Shown: positions 49,392-57,644 of the stretch, one piece after another | Layout of the letters: the number at the start of each line of letters is the position of its first letter | Position numbering within the stretch: the first letter of the stretch is position 1 | Assembly: GCF_001676655.1 (NCBI RefSeq) | Contig: NZ_LZDB01000001.1 | Coordinates: 186,001 to 250,000 of the forward strand | Reading direction: 5' to 3' | DNA from: Perlucidibaca aquatica | Lineage (GTDB): Bacteria; Pseudomonadota; Gammaproteobacteria; Pseudomonadales; Moraxellaceae | Length of the DNA: 64,000 nucleotides | Program-made: the position numbers and the translations under genes | Notes under the pieces: model-generated | Database searches by the model: none | Told to the model about the DNA's origin: nothing | What the model saw: the letters and a program-made list of their open reading frames with translations, nothing else

Positions 49392-50786
49392 TCAACTTTT
49401 CAACTCGCTTGTCACGCCGTAGACCTGCTCGAGTTCGTCCAGCGCATCCCCTAAATACACGGCGAGTTTTTGCACGCTCGGCAAGGCGACTCTACAAGCC
49501 GTGAAGCCAAAATGCATTTGGCCATCGTAGGACAAGATCGTGATATTGAGTGCCTGGCCATTAAAAATCAGCGACACCGGGTAGGCACTGACCAAGCGCG
49601 CGCCATTCATATACAGCACCTCGGATGGCCCCGGCACATTCGACACCATGGTGTTGTACATCGGGCGGCGAGCTCGGGCACCCAAACCGGTCATCTGGCC
49701 AATCAAGAAGGGCGCCATCAGCAGATTGGTATAGAGCGTCATGGCGGGCTTGGAGAGCGTGGCTAATAAGTTCTTATTGGCCTGCATGGAGGCCTTGATT
49801 ACCTCCAATCGAGCTTTCGGATCCTCAATATGACTAGCCAGCGATGACAGCGCCAAGCTAATGCCGTTGCCTTCTCCCGCCTCTTCACGCGTGCGCAATG
49901 ACACCGGGATAGACGCCAGCAAGGGCTTTTTCGGCAGGCCGTTAATTTCCAGCAGGTAGCGGCGCAAGGCGGCAGAGCATGTCGCCAAGACGATATCGTT
50001 GAGCGTGCCATTCGCTTTTTCAGCGACTCGCTTCATGCGCTCAATAGATAAGCTCTGCGTAGCAAAACGGCGTTGCGGGCTGATGCTGGCATTCAATGCG
50101 CAGGCCGGTGTGCGATAAGGGCCAATCAATCCACTGGCTGGCGATGCCCGTAACATCCTCATCCAAGCCGAAAAAGCCTGACTCAGCACATTGAGTACAG
50201 TGGGTCGCGCTAACGCCTGCGCCGACTCGATGATTGCTTTCGGAATGCCAGTGCTGCTGCGCGGCAAGGGGGGCATGGCCCAAAACGCCGGCATGCCGCG
50301 CTCATCCGGATTAGGGCTTAAGCAGCGACTCATGGTGCGCGAACCCGACATGCCATCCATGAGCGCGTGGTGAATTTTAAAATAGAGCGCAAACGTGCCG
50401 TCATTCAGGCCCTCAATGAGCGTGCACTCCCAGAGCGGACGATTCTTATCCAAGGGCTGACTGTGCAGACGTGACACCAAAATACCCAGCTCACGCTCAC
50501 CACCCGGCTTGGGCAGCGCCGCATGACGCAGGTGGTAGTCAATATCGATGTCGTGATCGACCTCCCAAGCGGGAACCACCTTACCGACTAAACCGGGCTT
50601 CAAACGCAAATTAAAGGGGGGCTGATCGACGGCGAATTGGCGCATCCGCTCTAGCTGCTCACTGACCCAGCTTTCGCCGCCATCACGGGGAATTTCGTAA
50701 CGATGCAGCATGGCCACATGCATATAGGCATCGCGAGATTCCGCGTTAAGAAAAAATGCATCCGCTAAATTAAGGCGATTAGCCAT
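49392..50786 (-). CDS. Wax ester synthase / diacylglycerol acyltransferase (WS/DGAT)
   Basis: Condenses acyl-CoA with fatty alcohol or diacylglycerol to make storage wax esters or triacylglycerol. The 464-residue protein has the catalytic H-H-x-x-x-D-G motif at H139-H140...D144 (K-I-H-H-A-L-M-D-G), the N-terminal L-A-D-A-F-F-L-N-A-E-S block and a late N-V-P-G-P motif. These are hallmarks of the Acinetobacter/Marinobacter enzyme class. The start may be 50786 or 50798. It lies in its own unit between nuoA and ubiI on the minus strand. Confidence 0.92.
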   Translation of the reverse strand: MANRLNLADAFFLNAESRDAYMHVAMLHRYEIPRDGGESWVSEQLERMRQFAVDQPPFNLRLKPGLVGKVVPAWEVDHDIDIDYHLRHAALPKPGGERELGILVSRLHSQPLDKNRPLWECTLIEGLNDGTFALYFKIHHALMDGMSGSRTMSRCLSPNPDERGMPAFWAMPPLPRSSTGIPKAIIESAQALARPTVLNVLSQAFSAWMRMLRASPASGLIGPYRTPACALNASISPQRRFATQSLSIERMKRVAEKANGTLNDIVLATCSAALRRYLLEINGLPKKPLLASIPVSLRTREEAGEGNGISLALSSLASHIEDPKARLEVIKASMQANKNLLATLSKPAMTLYTNLLMAPFLIGQMTGLGARARRPMYNTMVSNVPGPSEVLYMNGARLVSAYPVSLIFNGQALNITILSYDGQMHFGFTACRVALPSVQKLAVYLGDALDELEQVYGVTSELKS

Positions 50787-50810
50787 GACCCAACCCATCC
50801 ATTGTTATTT

Positions 50811-52007
50811 TTATTGGAGGGAAGTATGCACCCCTGCCGGTTTCATCGCCACGCTCATAACTGCCTGTTTTAGCAAACGGTTATTGTCAAAATGACGCAT
50901 CCCCAGATTGCGTAAGACCCGCCACGCCGGTGATTGCTGAGCAAACAACCATTCAAAACCGGTCATGCTATTGAGCAGCAACGCGTTATGGCCACGCCGC
51001 TGGCGACTGTATTTACGCAATGCCCGTGTATGGCCAATAGGCAGCCCCGCCTGAAGCGCAGCCAGTAATTCTTGTGCTAACGATGCCGCATCGAGGAAAC
51101 CCAAATTCACCCCCTGACCCGCCAAAGGATGAATGCTGTGGGCGGCATCACCAATGAGCACCAAGCCCGGCTCGCAGTAACGCTCCGCATGCCTAGCTAC
51201 CAGAGGAAACGCCGCACGCGGGCCGACCAACTCGACCGCGCCCAGGGTGTTTTCAAAGGCTTTTGCCAAGGCTTGCTCGAAGTCACTGGGTGACGCGGCC
51301 AGCATGGCTTCAGCCTGAGTAGTTGGCAGCGTCCACACAATAGAGCATTGATGTGCGTCGGCGAGGGGCAGGAAAGCCAAGGGCCCCTCAGGGAGAAAGC
51401 GCTGCCATGCGGTGGCGTCGTGGGGCTTTTCTGTACGTACCGTGCAAACCAAGCCGTGCTGTCCATAGTCTTGCACGCTCGTACTGATGCCGGCCGCTTC
51501 GCGAACGCGCGATAGTGCTCCGTCGGCACCGACCAAGAGCGCAGGCTCTATGACGCTGCCATCATCTAAAGTCACCTGCCAACCTTGCTGCAGACGCTGT
51601 ATCGACTGCACTCGGGCGACCCGCAAGTTATCGCCCAACGCTTGCATGAGCAGCGCCTGAACGGCGGCATTCTCGACCAATGTGCCCAGATGCGTCGTTT
51701 GAATATCCGCCGCACTAAAGCGCACCTGGCCGGTGCCATCAGCATCCCAGACCTGCATATGCTGGAAGCGGCACTGACGCAACTGAGCATAGCCTTGCGC
51801 ACAACCTGCCTGAGCTATAACCGCTTCGCTGCTTTGATTCAGCGCGGATACCCGCAAACCAAAATTCGCTTCCGGCGCCGGCATTTCACTGCGCTCTGCA
51901 TCTACGACGACCACATTAAGCGCAGGACTACCCTGTTTCAGCAGCAGCGCAAAGGCACTGCCCACCATTCCGCCACCCACAACTAACACATCGACACGTT
52001 CAGACAT
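50811..52007 (-). CDS. ubiI: Ubiquinone biosynthesis FAD hydroxylase, UbiI/VisC-like
   Basis: A flavin monooxygenase of 398 residues that hydroxylates a ubiquinone precursor ring. It has the N-terminal FAD dinucleotide motif V-V-G-G-G-M-V-G-S-A-F and the C-terminal G-D-A-A-H-S-I-H-P-L-A-G-Q-G-V-N block. UbiI rather than UbiF is assigned from the conserved ygfB-pepP-ubiH-ubiI order. It overlaps ubiH by 8 bases. C5 hydroxylation is the E. coli UbiI reaction; specificity here is inferred. Confidence 0.88.
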   Translation of the reverse strand: MSERVDVLVVGGGMVGSAFALLLKQGSPALNVVVVDAERSEMPAPEANFGLRVSALNQSSEAVIAQAGCAQGYAQLRQCRFQHMQVWDADGTGQVRFSAADIQTTHLGTLVENAAVQALLMQALGDNLRVARVQSIQRLQQGWQVTLDDGSVIEPALLVGADGALSRVREAAGISTSVQDYGQHGLVCTVRTEKPHDATAWQRFLPEGPLAFLPLADAHQCSIVWTLPTTQAEAMLAASPSDFEQALAKAFENTLGAVELVGPRAAFPLVARHAERYCEPGLVLIGDAAHSIHPLAGQGVNLGFLDAASLAQELLAALQAGLPIGHTRALRKYSRQRRGHNALLLNSMTGFEWLFAQQSPAWRVLRNLGMRHFDNNRLLKQAVMSVAMKPAGVHTSLQ

Positions 52008-53250
52008 GACTTAACCCCATGGCGTATCGAGCGACTAGCGGCTTGGCACCGGGCAATAAATCAAACCCTAATAAGCCGATATTGCGCGCCAGCTGCAACA
52101 GCGGGTTGGCATTGGAAAAGCCACGAACGAGGCTGTCTGAGAAGCGGATAATTTGCTGCTGATCTGCCGTGCGCTTTGCTTCATACGCCTGCAAGTGCTG
52201 GGCGTTTCCTAAGTCGGCCCCTGCAAGCGTCGCCTCCCTCAGGCTTTCAACGAGCACCAGCACATCGCGCAAGCACAGGTTAAAGCCTTGGCCCGCCACG
52301 GGATGCAGGCTATGCGCAGCATTGCCCAAAATCACCGCACGCGGCACGGTTTGTTGATGCGCGACCATGAGTTGCAAGGGATAAGCATGACGCTGACCCA
52401 CGCGGGTAAAGCGTCCTGCACGACGACCAAAAGCTTGCTGAAACTCCGCTAAAAACGCTGCATCAGATAGCGCCAGCACGCGTTGTGCTGCTTCGGTTTT
52501 TAAGGCCCACACCAAGGACCGTCGCGTTTGAGCAGGCTGATCACGGGCATCCGGCAGCGGCAGCAACGCAATAGGCCCGTCCGCCGTAAAGCGCTCAAAG
52601 GCAATATGTTCATGGGGCAAGGAGGTGGCGATGGTGGTGACCAAGGCCGTTTGGCCGTAATCGTGCCAGCGCGCGCCCAGACCCAGCCACTCACGACTGC
52701 GTGACTGCGTGCCATCCGCAGCCACCACCAGCGGCACACGTAAAGTCGTGGGCTCATCATCGCCGCGCTGCAGCGTCAGCGTCGCTGACTCAGCCGATGT
52801 TGCCAGCGCCGTGACTGCCACGCCGTCACACAAGGTCACCGAGGGGCAGGCCTTCAGTGCAGCCAGGAGAACAACACCCAGCCAGGCATTCTCCATGACC
52901 TGACCAAAGCTCTCGACGTGCTCTTCGTCGGCACGCAGGCGCGACAAACCGAAATGGCCCCGATCGGAAATATGAATTTGATGGATGGGTGTGGCATGCG
53001 GCTGTAGCTGCTGCCATAAACCCAAGTCGGTAAATGCTTGAACCGTCCGGCGAGATAACGCGGTATTACGCGCGTCAAAGCCTGCGGTGTAGGGCAGGGG
53101 CTGGCTCAGATCAAGCGCCGGAAAACGTTGCCCCTCAATTAACACCACCTGCAACTGCGGCAGCTCACGAGCCAGCATCAGCGCTAAAGTAACGCCGACC
53201 ATGCCGCCACCAATAATGGCGATGTCCGCCTGCGTCGGGAGCGCCGTCAT
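52000..53250 (-). CDS. ubiH: 2-octaprenyl-6-methoxyphenol hydroxylase
   Basis: FAD monooxygenase of 416 residues acting in aerobic ubiquinone synthesis at ring carbon C1. FAD motifs are I-I-G-G-G-M-V-G-V-T-L-A and G-N-A-A-H-S-L-H-P-V-A-G-Q-G-F-N. The start overlaps the pepP stop by 4 bases (ATGA), so translation is coupled, as in E. coli. It supplies quinone for the complex I encoded nearby. Confidence 0.93.
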   Translation of the reverse strand: MTALPTQADIAIIGGGMVGVTLALMLARELPQLQVVLIEGQRFPALDLSQPLPYTAGFDARNTALSRRTVQAFTDLGLWQQLQPHATPIHQIHISDRGHFGLSRLRADEEHVESFGQVMENAWLGVVLLAALKACPSVTLCDGVAVTALATSAESATLTLQRGDDEPTTLRVPLVVAADGTQSRSREWLGLGARWHDYGQTALVTTIATSLPHEHIAFERFTADGPIALLPLPDARDQPAQTRRSLVWALKTEAAQRVLALSDAAFLAEFQQAFGRRAGRFTRVGQRHAYPLQLMVAHQQTVPRAVILGNAAHSLHPVAGQGFNLCLRDVLVLVESLREATLAGADLGNAQHLQAYEAKRTADQQQIIRFSDSLVRGFSNANPLLQLARNIGLLGFDLLPGAKPLVARYAMGLSHV

Positions 53251-54581
53251 GCCGTACCCACCAGTGCTTCAATTTCCGCAATGGTCTTGGGCGCATTCGC
53301 ACTCAACACATGATGACCCTGAGCCGTGACCACCACATCATCTTCAATACGAATGCCGATGCCCCGCCAATGTTCAGCCACCGTTTCATCGTCGGGCGCG
53401 ACATAAAGACCGGGCTCAACCGTGAGCACCATGCCCGGCATCAACGGACGCCACTGACCATCCACTTGATAATCACCCACATCATGCACGTCCATGCCCA
53501 GCCAATGCCCGGTTCGGTGCATATAGAAACGGCGGAACGCGTTGCTTTGAATCAGGTCATCTACACTGCCTTGCAATAAACCGTGCTCGACCAAGCCCTG
53601 TGTAAGCACGCGCACGGCAGCATCGTGAGGCGCCTGCCAACTGGCTCCCGGCCGCACGGTGGCAATCGCGGCCAATTGCGCAGCCAACACGACGTCATAA
53701 AGGGCTTTTTGCGGGGCACTGAAGCGGCCATTCACCGGGAAGCTGCGCGTGATATCGGCAGCGTAATGATCTAACTCTCCGCCCGCATCGATCAGTACCA
53801 AGTCGCCATCCTGCATGCGTCGGTCATTTTCACCGTAATGCAAAGTGCAGGCGTTAGCGCCGGAGCCCACAATGCTGCCGTAGGCTGGGGCAGCGCAACC
53901 CTGCCGGGTAAACGCATGCAGCAGCTCAGCCTCGAGCTCATATTCGTAGCGTCCGGGCCGCGCCCAAGCCATGGCACGACGATGGCCCTCGGCACTGATA
54001 TCCGCCGCCCGCTGCATGATGGCAATCTCAGCATCGGACTTAATCAAGCGCAGGGGATGCAGCACGGCATCCAAGAGATGCAAGGCACTGGGGGCTCGAA
54101 CACCGGCGCGCGTTTTGGCGCGGACAGCGCTCAGCCAGCCCGACAGGCGCTGATCAAAATCGGGCTGAACACCCATGGGCGCATAGACACGATCGCGCCC
54201 CGCCAACAACGCCGGCAGGCGCTCATCCAGCTCCGCGATAGGAAATGCTTGCTGCGCGCCAAAATCCTTTTCTGCGCCTTCGGGTCCGGCGCGGTAGCCA
54301 TTCCAAATTTCCATTTCGCGATCACGAGGCCGACAAAAAAGCACGAACTCGCCCTCTGCTCTGCCGGGCAAAAGCACCAATAGCGCTTCCGGCTCAGCAA
54401 ACCCACTGAGGTAGTAAAAATCAGAGTCTTGTCGAAAACGGTATTCGGTATCGCGATTGCGTCGGTAGTGCAGTGCCGCAGGCACCACCGCGACAGCATC
54501 ACTCCCCATCTTGCTCATCAGCTGGGCACGACGGTGCGCGAACTCCGTAGCGGAAATTAAGGACTTCAGTGTCGCGGTCAT
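53247..54581 (-). CDS. pepP: Xaa-Pro aminopeptidase
   Basis: Releases N-terminal residues linked to proline, with a dinuclear metal centre. The 444-residue protein has an N-terminal creatinase-like domain (R-R-A-Q-L-M at about 15) and a pita-bread C-terminal domain. Metal ligands: Asp in L-I-D-A-G-G-E and Asp in A-A-D-I-T-R-S-F-P-V, His in H-R-T-G-H-W-L-G, Glu in T-V-E-P-G-L-Y, and Glu in R-I-E-D-D. It follows ygfB after 3 bases. Confidence 0.96.
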   Translation of the reverse strand: MTATLKSLISATEFAHRRAQLMSKMGSDAVAVVPAALHYRRNRDTEYRFRQDSDFYYLSGFAEPEALLVLLPGRAEGEFVLFCRPRDREMEIWNGYRAGPEGAEKDFGAQQAFPIAELDERLPALLAGRDRVYAPMGVQPDFDQRLSGWLSAVRAKTRAGVRAPSALHLLDAVLHPLRLIKSDAEIAIMQRAADISAEGHRRAMAWARPGRYEYELEAELLHAFTRQGCAAPAYGSIVGSGANACTLHYGENDRRMQDGDLVLIDAGGELDHYAADITRSFPVNGRFSAPQKALYDVVLAAQLAAIATVRPGASWQAPHDAAVRVLTQGLVEHGLLQGSVDDLIQSNAFRRFYMHRTGHWLGMDVHDVGDYQVDGQWRPLMPGMVLTVEPGLYVAPDDETVAEHWRGIGIRIEDDVVVTAQGHHVLSANAPKTIAEIEALVGTA

Positions 54582-54584
54582 GGC

Positions 54585-55172
54585 TTAGTGCACCGTTGGC
54601 GGGAGATCTACCGCATCATGACCATGCTCTTCGCGCGGAGCCAACTCTTCAAACAAGTGAATCACTCCGAGCCGAACAAACTCATGCAGTTCGGCATACG
54701 CCAATTCGCTCTCTTCATCGGGCTCATCCACACTGTCGAGCTGAGAAATATTGACGATATCTTGCAGCGTCTCACGCACAATCTCACCGGCCAGCGCAGG
54801 GTTATTCGCTTGCACCGCCAAACCAAAGCCAGCCAGCAACCCGCGTGCAAAATCCGCCAGCGCCATCACACGCAAATTCAAGTCGTCGTCATCGTCTGGC
54901 AGCAGCGGCTGAAAAAGCAGGTCATCTGCCCCCAAGTCTTCTAGGGTTTTCAATTGCAGCTGCCAAAGCGAGGCGATCATTTCGTCAGCAAAGGCTGTGC
55001 TTACATCGGCATGAGCCTCCAACGACTTCATTAGTGCACTGCGATTCATTCGCGCACCGCCCGCCAGCATACCTACCATCACGCCATGCAGCTCGGCTGC
55101 CGAGCAGTCTGCTTGCACCTGATCCAGCGCCAAACTCAAGGTATCGTGGGTAGGTACAATTACAGCTTGCAT
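54585..55172 (-). CDS. ygfB: YgfB/UPF0149-family protein
   Basis: A 195-residue acidic, helical cytoplasmic protein of UPF0149. It contains the family blocks A-E-L-H-G-V-M-V-G-M-L-A-G-G and F-A-R-G-L-L-A-G-F-G, and a Glu/Asp-rich tail L-A-Y-A-E-L-H-E-F-V-R. The start at 55172 has AGGAG 6 bases upstream; the frame opens to 55202. First gene of the ygfB-pepP-ubiH-ubiI operon; in Pseudomonas YgfB has been tied to control of the AmpC/peptidoglycan-recycling response. Confidence 0.92.
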   Translation of the reverse strand: MQAVIVPTHDTLSLALDQVQADCSAAELHGVMVGMLAGGARMNRSALMKSLEAHADVSTAFADEMIASLWQLQLKTLEDLGADDLLFQPLLPDDDDDLNLRVMALADFARGLLAGFGLAVQANNPALAGEIVRETLQDIVNISQLDSVDEPDEESELAYAELHEFVRLGVIHLFEELAPREEHGHDAVDLPPTVH

Positions 55173-55244
55173 AGGAATCTCCTGTTGGCATCGCGGGGGC
55201 ATCGCCCTATATTAGCTGCTCGACAACTTCACGGCGAACCGGAC

Positions 55245-55454
55245 ATGCTTGAACAGGACTTCCACGCGATTTCTCGCCAAGTAGATGCCCTGCTCAAACA
55301 GCTGCGTGCATTGCATGCCGAAAATCAGCACCTCAAACAGCAACAATCGAATCTGTTTGCCGAACGTGATGAGCTGCAGCGAAAAAATGAGCTGGCACGT
55401 GCCCGTGTTGAAGCCATTATTCTGCGCTTGCGTGCGCTTGAAGCTCAGTCTTAA
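55245..55454 (+). CDS. Small coiled-coil protein upstream of zapA (TIGR02449/ZapB-like)
   Basis: A 69-residue protein that is coiled coil almost throughout, with heptads such as V-D-A-L-L-K-Q-L-R-A-L-H-A-E-N-Q-H-L-K. Families of this size sit directly before zapA in many Gammaproteobacteria and are thought to act at the division septum. The start ATG at 55245 is weakly supported (GGCGAACCGGAC upstream). The reading frame is open upstream into the divergent ygfB, but without conserved sequence. Confidence 0.8.
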   Translation: MLEQDFHAISRQVDALLKQLRALHAENQHLKQQQSNLFAERDELQRKNELARARVEAIILRLRALEAQS

Positions 55455-55491
55455 TCGAATCCCGCGTTAATTTATTTTCACAGGCGATGCC

Positions 55492-55806
55492 ATGAATCCC
55501 GAAGTCAGCACCCTCGATGTCTTCATCCTGGACAAAGCCTACAAAATTGCCAGCCCTTTGGCCGAGCAAGACAATTTGCGTCGTGCCGCGCAATACCTCG
55601 ATCGCAAAATGCGCGAAATTCGCGGCTCTGGCAAAGTCTTGGGCTTAGAGCGCATTGCCGTCATTGCCGCCCTGAACATTGCGCATGAATTGCTGAGCTT
55701 ACGCCAACAAACCTCGGGTGAAGCGGTGAGTCCTGCCGATATAGCGCTGTTATTGCAACGTATGGAAGCAGGTCTTGCGGAAACTTCTGAGACAGAAATA
55801 CGCTAA
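55492..55806 (+). CDS. zapA: Cell division protein ZapA
   Basis: A 104-residue Z-ring-associated protein that cross-links FtsZ filaments. The N-terminal head has F-I-L-D-K-A-Y-K-I-A-S-P and the R-R-A-A-Q-Y-L-D-R-K-M-R-E-I-R helix. The C-terminal coiled coil follows I-A-V-I-A-A-L-N-I-A-H-E-L-L. It is followed by 6S RNA and ygfA, the same order as in E. coli. Confidence 0.95.
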   Translation: MNPEVSTLDVFILDKAYKIASPLAEQDNLRRAAQYLDRKMREIRGSGKVLGLERIAVIAALNIAHELLSLRQQTSGEAVSPADIALLLQRMEAGLAETSETEIR

Positions 55807-55858
55807 GCGAACGACGCTTGATAACAGATTGTTCAGTTCAATTTACGCCTAGCTGTTT

Positions 55859-55864
55859 TATACT
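55859..55864 (+). promoter_or_regulatory. -10 element of the 6S RNA promoter
   Basis: TATACT six bases before the inferred 5' end of 6S RNA. Nearest -35-like sequence is TTCAAT at 55837, 16 bases upstream, which is a weak match. Confidence 0.55.
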
Positions 55865-55869
55865 GATCG

Positions 55870-56052
55870 CCTCTCTGGGGTGTTCGCCAGTCTTTCAGAG
55901 CCCCTGAGCCGATGCTACATCCTTTGGGATGCGTTCGTCTTTCGTGGTGTGCATGTCCGCCCGTCGGAAAGCCTTAAATGATTGCGCCGCATCCCCCTTG
56001 AACCCGCTGGGTTCAAGGGTGACGATGGACAGCGGCACCTTCGGAGAACTCT
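55870..56052 (+). ncRNA. ssrS: 6S RNA
   Basis: About 183 bases, against 184 in E. coli. Closing-stem strands CTCTCTGGGGTG (55871) and CACCTTCGGAGAA (from 56036) pair; the open-bubble side CCCCTGAGCCGAT lies at 55901 and the 3' side AAGCCTTAAA at 55968. The 11-bp hairpin CCCTTGAACCC/GGGTTCAAGGG (55995-56019) is the well-known 3' arm. 6S binds sigma70 RNA polymerase and mimics an open promoter in stationary phase. Gene order zapA-ssrS-ygfA is conserved. Ends are estimated from pairing; ygfA follows on the same strand. Confidence 0.95.
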
Positions 56053-56057
56053 TCCTG

Positions 56058-56663
56058 ATGATAGGCGACACCCTATCCGTCGCGACTCAGCAACAGCGAC
56101 AACAGCTTAGACGCCAACTCCGGCAACAACGCCGTGCACTGGGCCCACAAAAACAAGCTCTTGCCGCGCGCACGCTATGCCTCTCGTTACAAAAAAATCC
56201 CCGCATTCAACAGGCAAAACACATTGCCGCCTATGTTGCGAGCGATGGCGAGATAAATCCGCTTCGCTTTATGCGTTGGGCCCAACGCCACGGGAAAACC
56301 CTCTGGCTGCCGGTCGTCACCCCCACACATTCATTGCATCGCGGCGGCTTGCGCTTTGTTAAAGCCCCTGCGATGCATGCACGACGGGGCTGGCGTCGGA
56401 ACGCCTATGGTATTGCCGAGCCCATCTCACGTCAGTCCCGCTCCGCCAAGGCTTTAGATATCGTATTGATGCCCTTGGTTGGGTTTGACGCTCAGGGCAA
56501 TCGCTTAGGCATGGGCGGAGGCTATTACGACAGGCTACTTGCCAAGCTCAGCCAATCACCTCGCCGTCCGCACACGATGGGCCTTGCCCATGCCTGCCAA
56601 CACGTCGCCAGCCTGCCTAAAGCAAGCTGGGACCGCGCAGTAGATGCGCTCATCGTGGTGTAA
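56058..56663 (+). CDS. ygfA: 5-formyltetrahydrofolate cyclo-ligase
   Basis: Converts 5-formyl-THF to 5,10-methenyl-THF using ATP. The 201-residue protein ends with the family motif L-V-G-F-D-A-Q-G-N-R-L-G-M-G-G-G-Y-Y-D-R, and the N-terminal basic helix (R-R-Q-L-R-Q-Q-R-R-A) binds folate/ATP. I chose the ATG at 56058; GGAG at 56043 lies 11 bases upstream and within the 3' strand of the 6S closing stem. The frame is open back to 55929 but that part is 6S RNA. It is likely expressed by read-through of the 6S promoter, as in E. coli. Confidence 0.93.
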   Translation: MIGDTLSVATQQQRQQLRRQLRQQRRALGPQKQALAARTLCLSLQKNPRIQQAKHIAAYVASDGEINPLRFMRWAQRHGKTLWLPVVTPTHSLHRGGLRFVKAPAMHARRGWRRNAYGIAEPISRQSRSAKALDIVLMPLVGFDAQGNRLGMGGGYYDRLLAKLSQSPRRPHTMGLAHACQHVASLPKASWDRAVDALIVV

Positions 56664-56789
56664 GCCCGCGCTTTTATGAATATCTGACAGCGGTTGTTTC
56701 TGCGATTTCGGACTGTTAGCCTCAAAGCACTCTAATAAAAACACTCCCGCCATGACGGTGAGTTCTCGTGCTCCACTGGGCTTGAATCC

Positions 56790-57644
56790 ATGCACGCTTT
56801 ACTTCTACACGCACGTCGCTCTCCGCTGACGATATTCATCGTGCTTGGCCTTGTGCTATTCGGCATCGATCGATTAATCCAAGGCATCTCCGAGCCTTAC
56901 GCAGACGATCAGTACACCATTCATGTCTCCAGCGCCCAACAACTGGCGCTTAGCCAGGCGTTCCAGGCTGAGCATGGCCGCCCACCCAGCCCGGAAGAGC
57001 TACAGGCTAAACTGGCCTTCTGGCTAGATGAGCAAATGCTCTATCGCGAAGCCATGGCACTTAATCTGGATCGTTCTGACACCATTGTTCGTCGCCAGCT
57101 CGCACAAAAAATGCGCCTGCTGTTAACCCAGCGCACAGCAACCACATCTGTTTCTAACGAAGACCTGCAACAGTGGCTGGATAAGCACCCGCAACGCTAT
57201 GGCACGCCTGCAGCCATAGATTTCGAGCAAGTCTTTTTGAGTCGTGGCAAACAGGGGCAGGCGTTACCAGCGGTAGCGGGCAAAATCCACGCTGAACTGT
57301 TGGCACACCCAACCGATTGGCAACGATTAAGCGACCCTTTTGTCAGTGGCTTAAGTTTTCATCACGCCAGCTTAGTCAGCTTACGAAATGACTTTGGTCG
57401 AGACTTTGCTCAAGCGGTTTTTGCTATCACCGAGGCGGGCTGGCAAGGCCCCATCGCCTCTAATCTTGGCCTGCATTTTGTTCGCGTCATTGGCCGCTCC
57501 GCCTTTCAACCGGTGCAATTAGATGACGTTCGCGAGCAAGTCCTGACGGACTACCGGCAGGAGCAAGAACGACTTGCTCTGCAAAAAGCTTTGAACGAGA
57601 TCAAGGCGCGTTACCGGGTTCATTTCGATACGGTCGAATCATGA
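56790..57644 (+). CDS. Membrane-anchored parvulin-type peptidyl-prolyl isomerase
   Basis: A 284-residue protein: one N-terminal membrane helix (P-L-T-I-F-I-V-L-G-L-V-L-F-G-I, about residues 12-32), an SurA-like N-terminal helical chaperone region (R-P-P-S-P-E-E-L-Q-A-K-L ... D-E-Q-M-L-Y-R-E-A), and a PpiC/parvulin domain (about 150-240; V-F-L-S-R-G, F-A-Q-A-V-F-A-I, G-L-H-F-V-R-V). It should act on folding in the periplasm. First gene of three that overlap by 4 bases each, with hupE-like and DUF3604 genes, so it may serve the DUF3604 lipoprotein (inference). Confidence 0.85.
   Translation: MHALLLHARRSPLTIFIVLGLVLFGIDRLIQGISEPYADDQYTIHVSSAQQLALSQAFQAEHGRPPSPEELQAKLAFWLDEQMLYREAMALNLDRSDTIVRRQLAQKMRLLLTQRTATTSVSNEDLQQWLDKHPQRYGTPAAIDFEQVFLSRGKQGQALPAVAGKIHAELLAHPTDWQRLSDPFVSGLSFHHASLVSLRNDFGRDFAQAVFAITEAGWQGPIASNLGLHFVRVIGRSAFQPVQLDDVREQVLTDYRQEQERLALQKALNEIKARYRVHFDTVES

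Noticed and set aside
55929-56057. Extended N terminus of YgfA from an upstream start
   Set aside because: The added 43 codons are the 6S RNA sequence itself, and the product from 56058 has the full family length.
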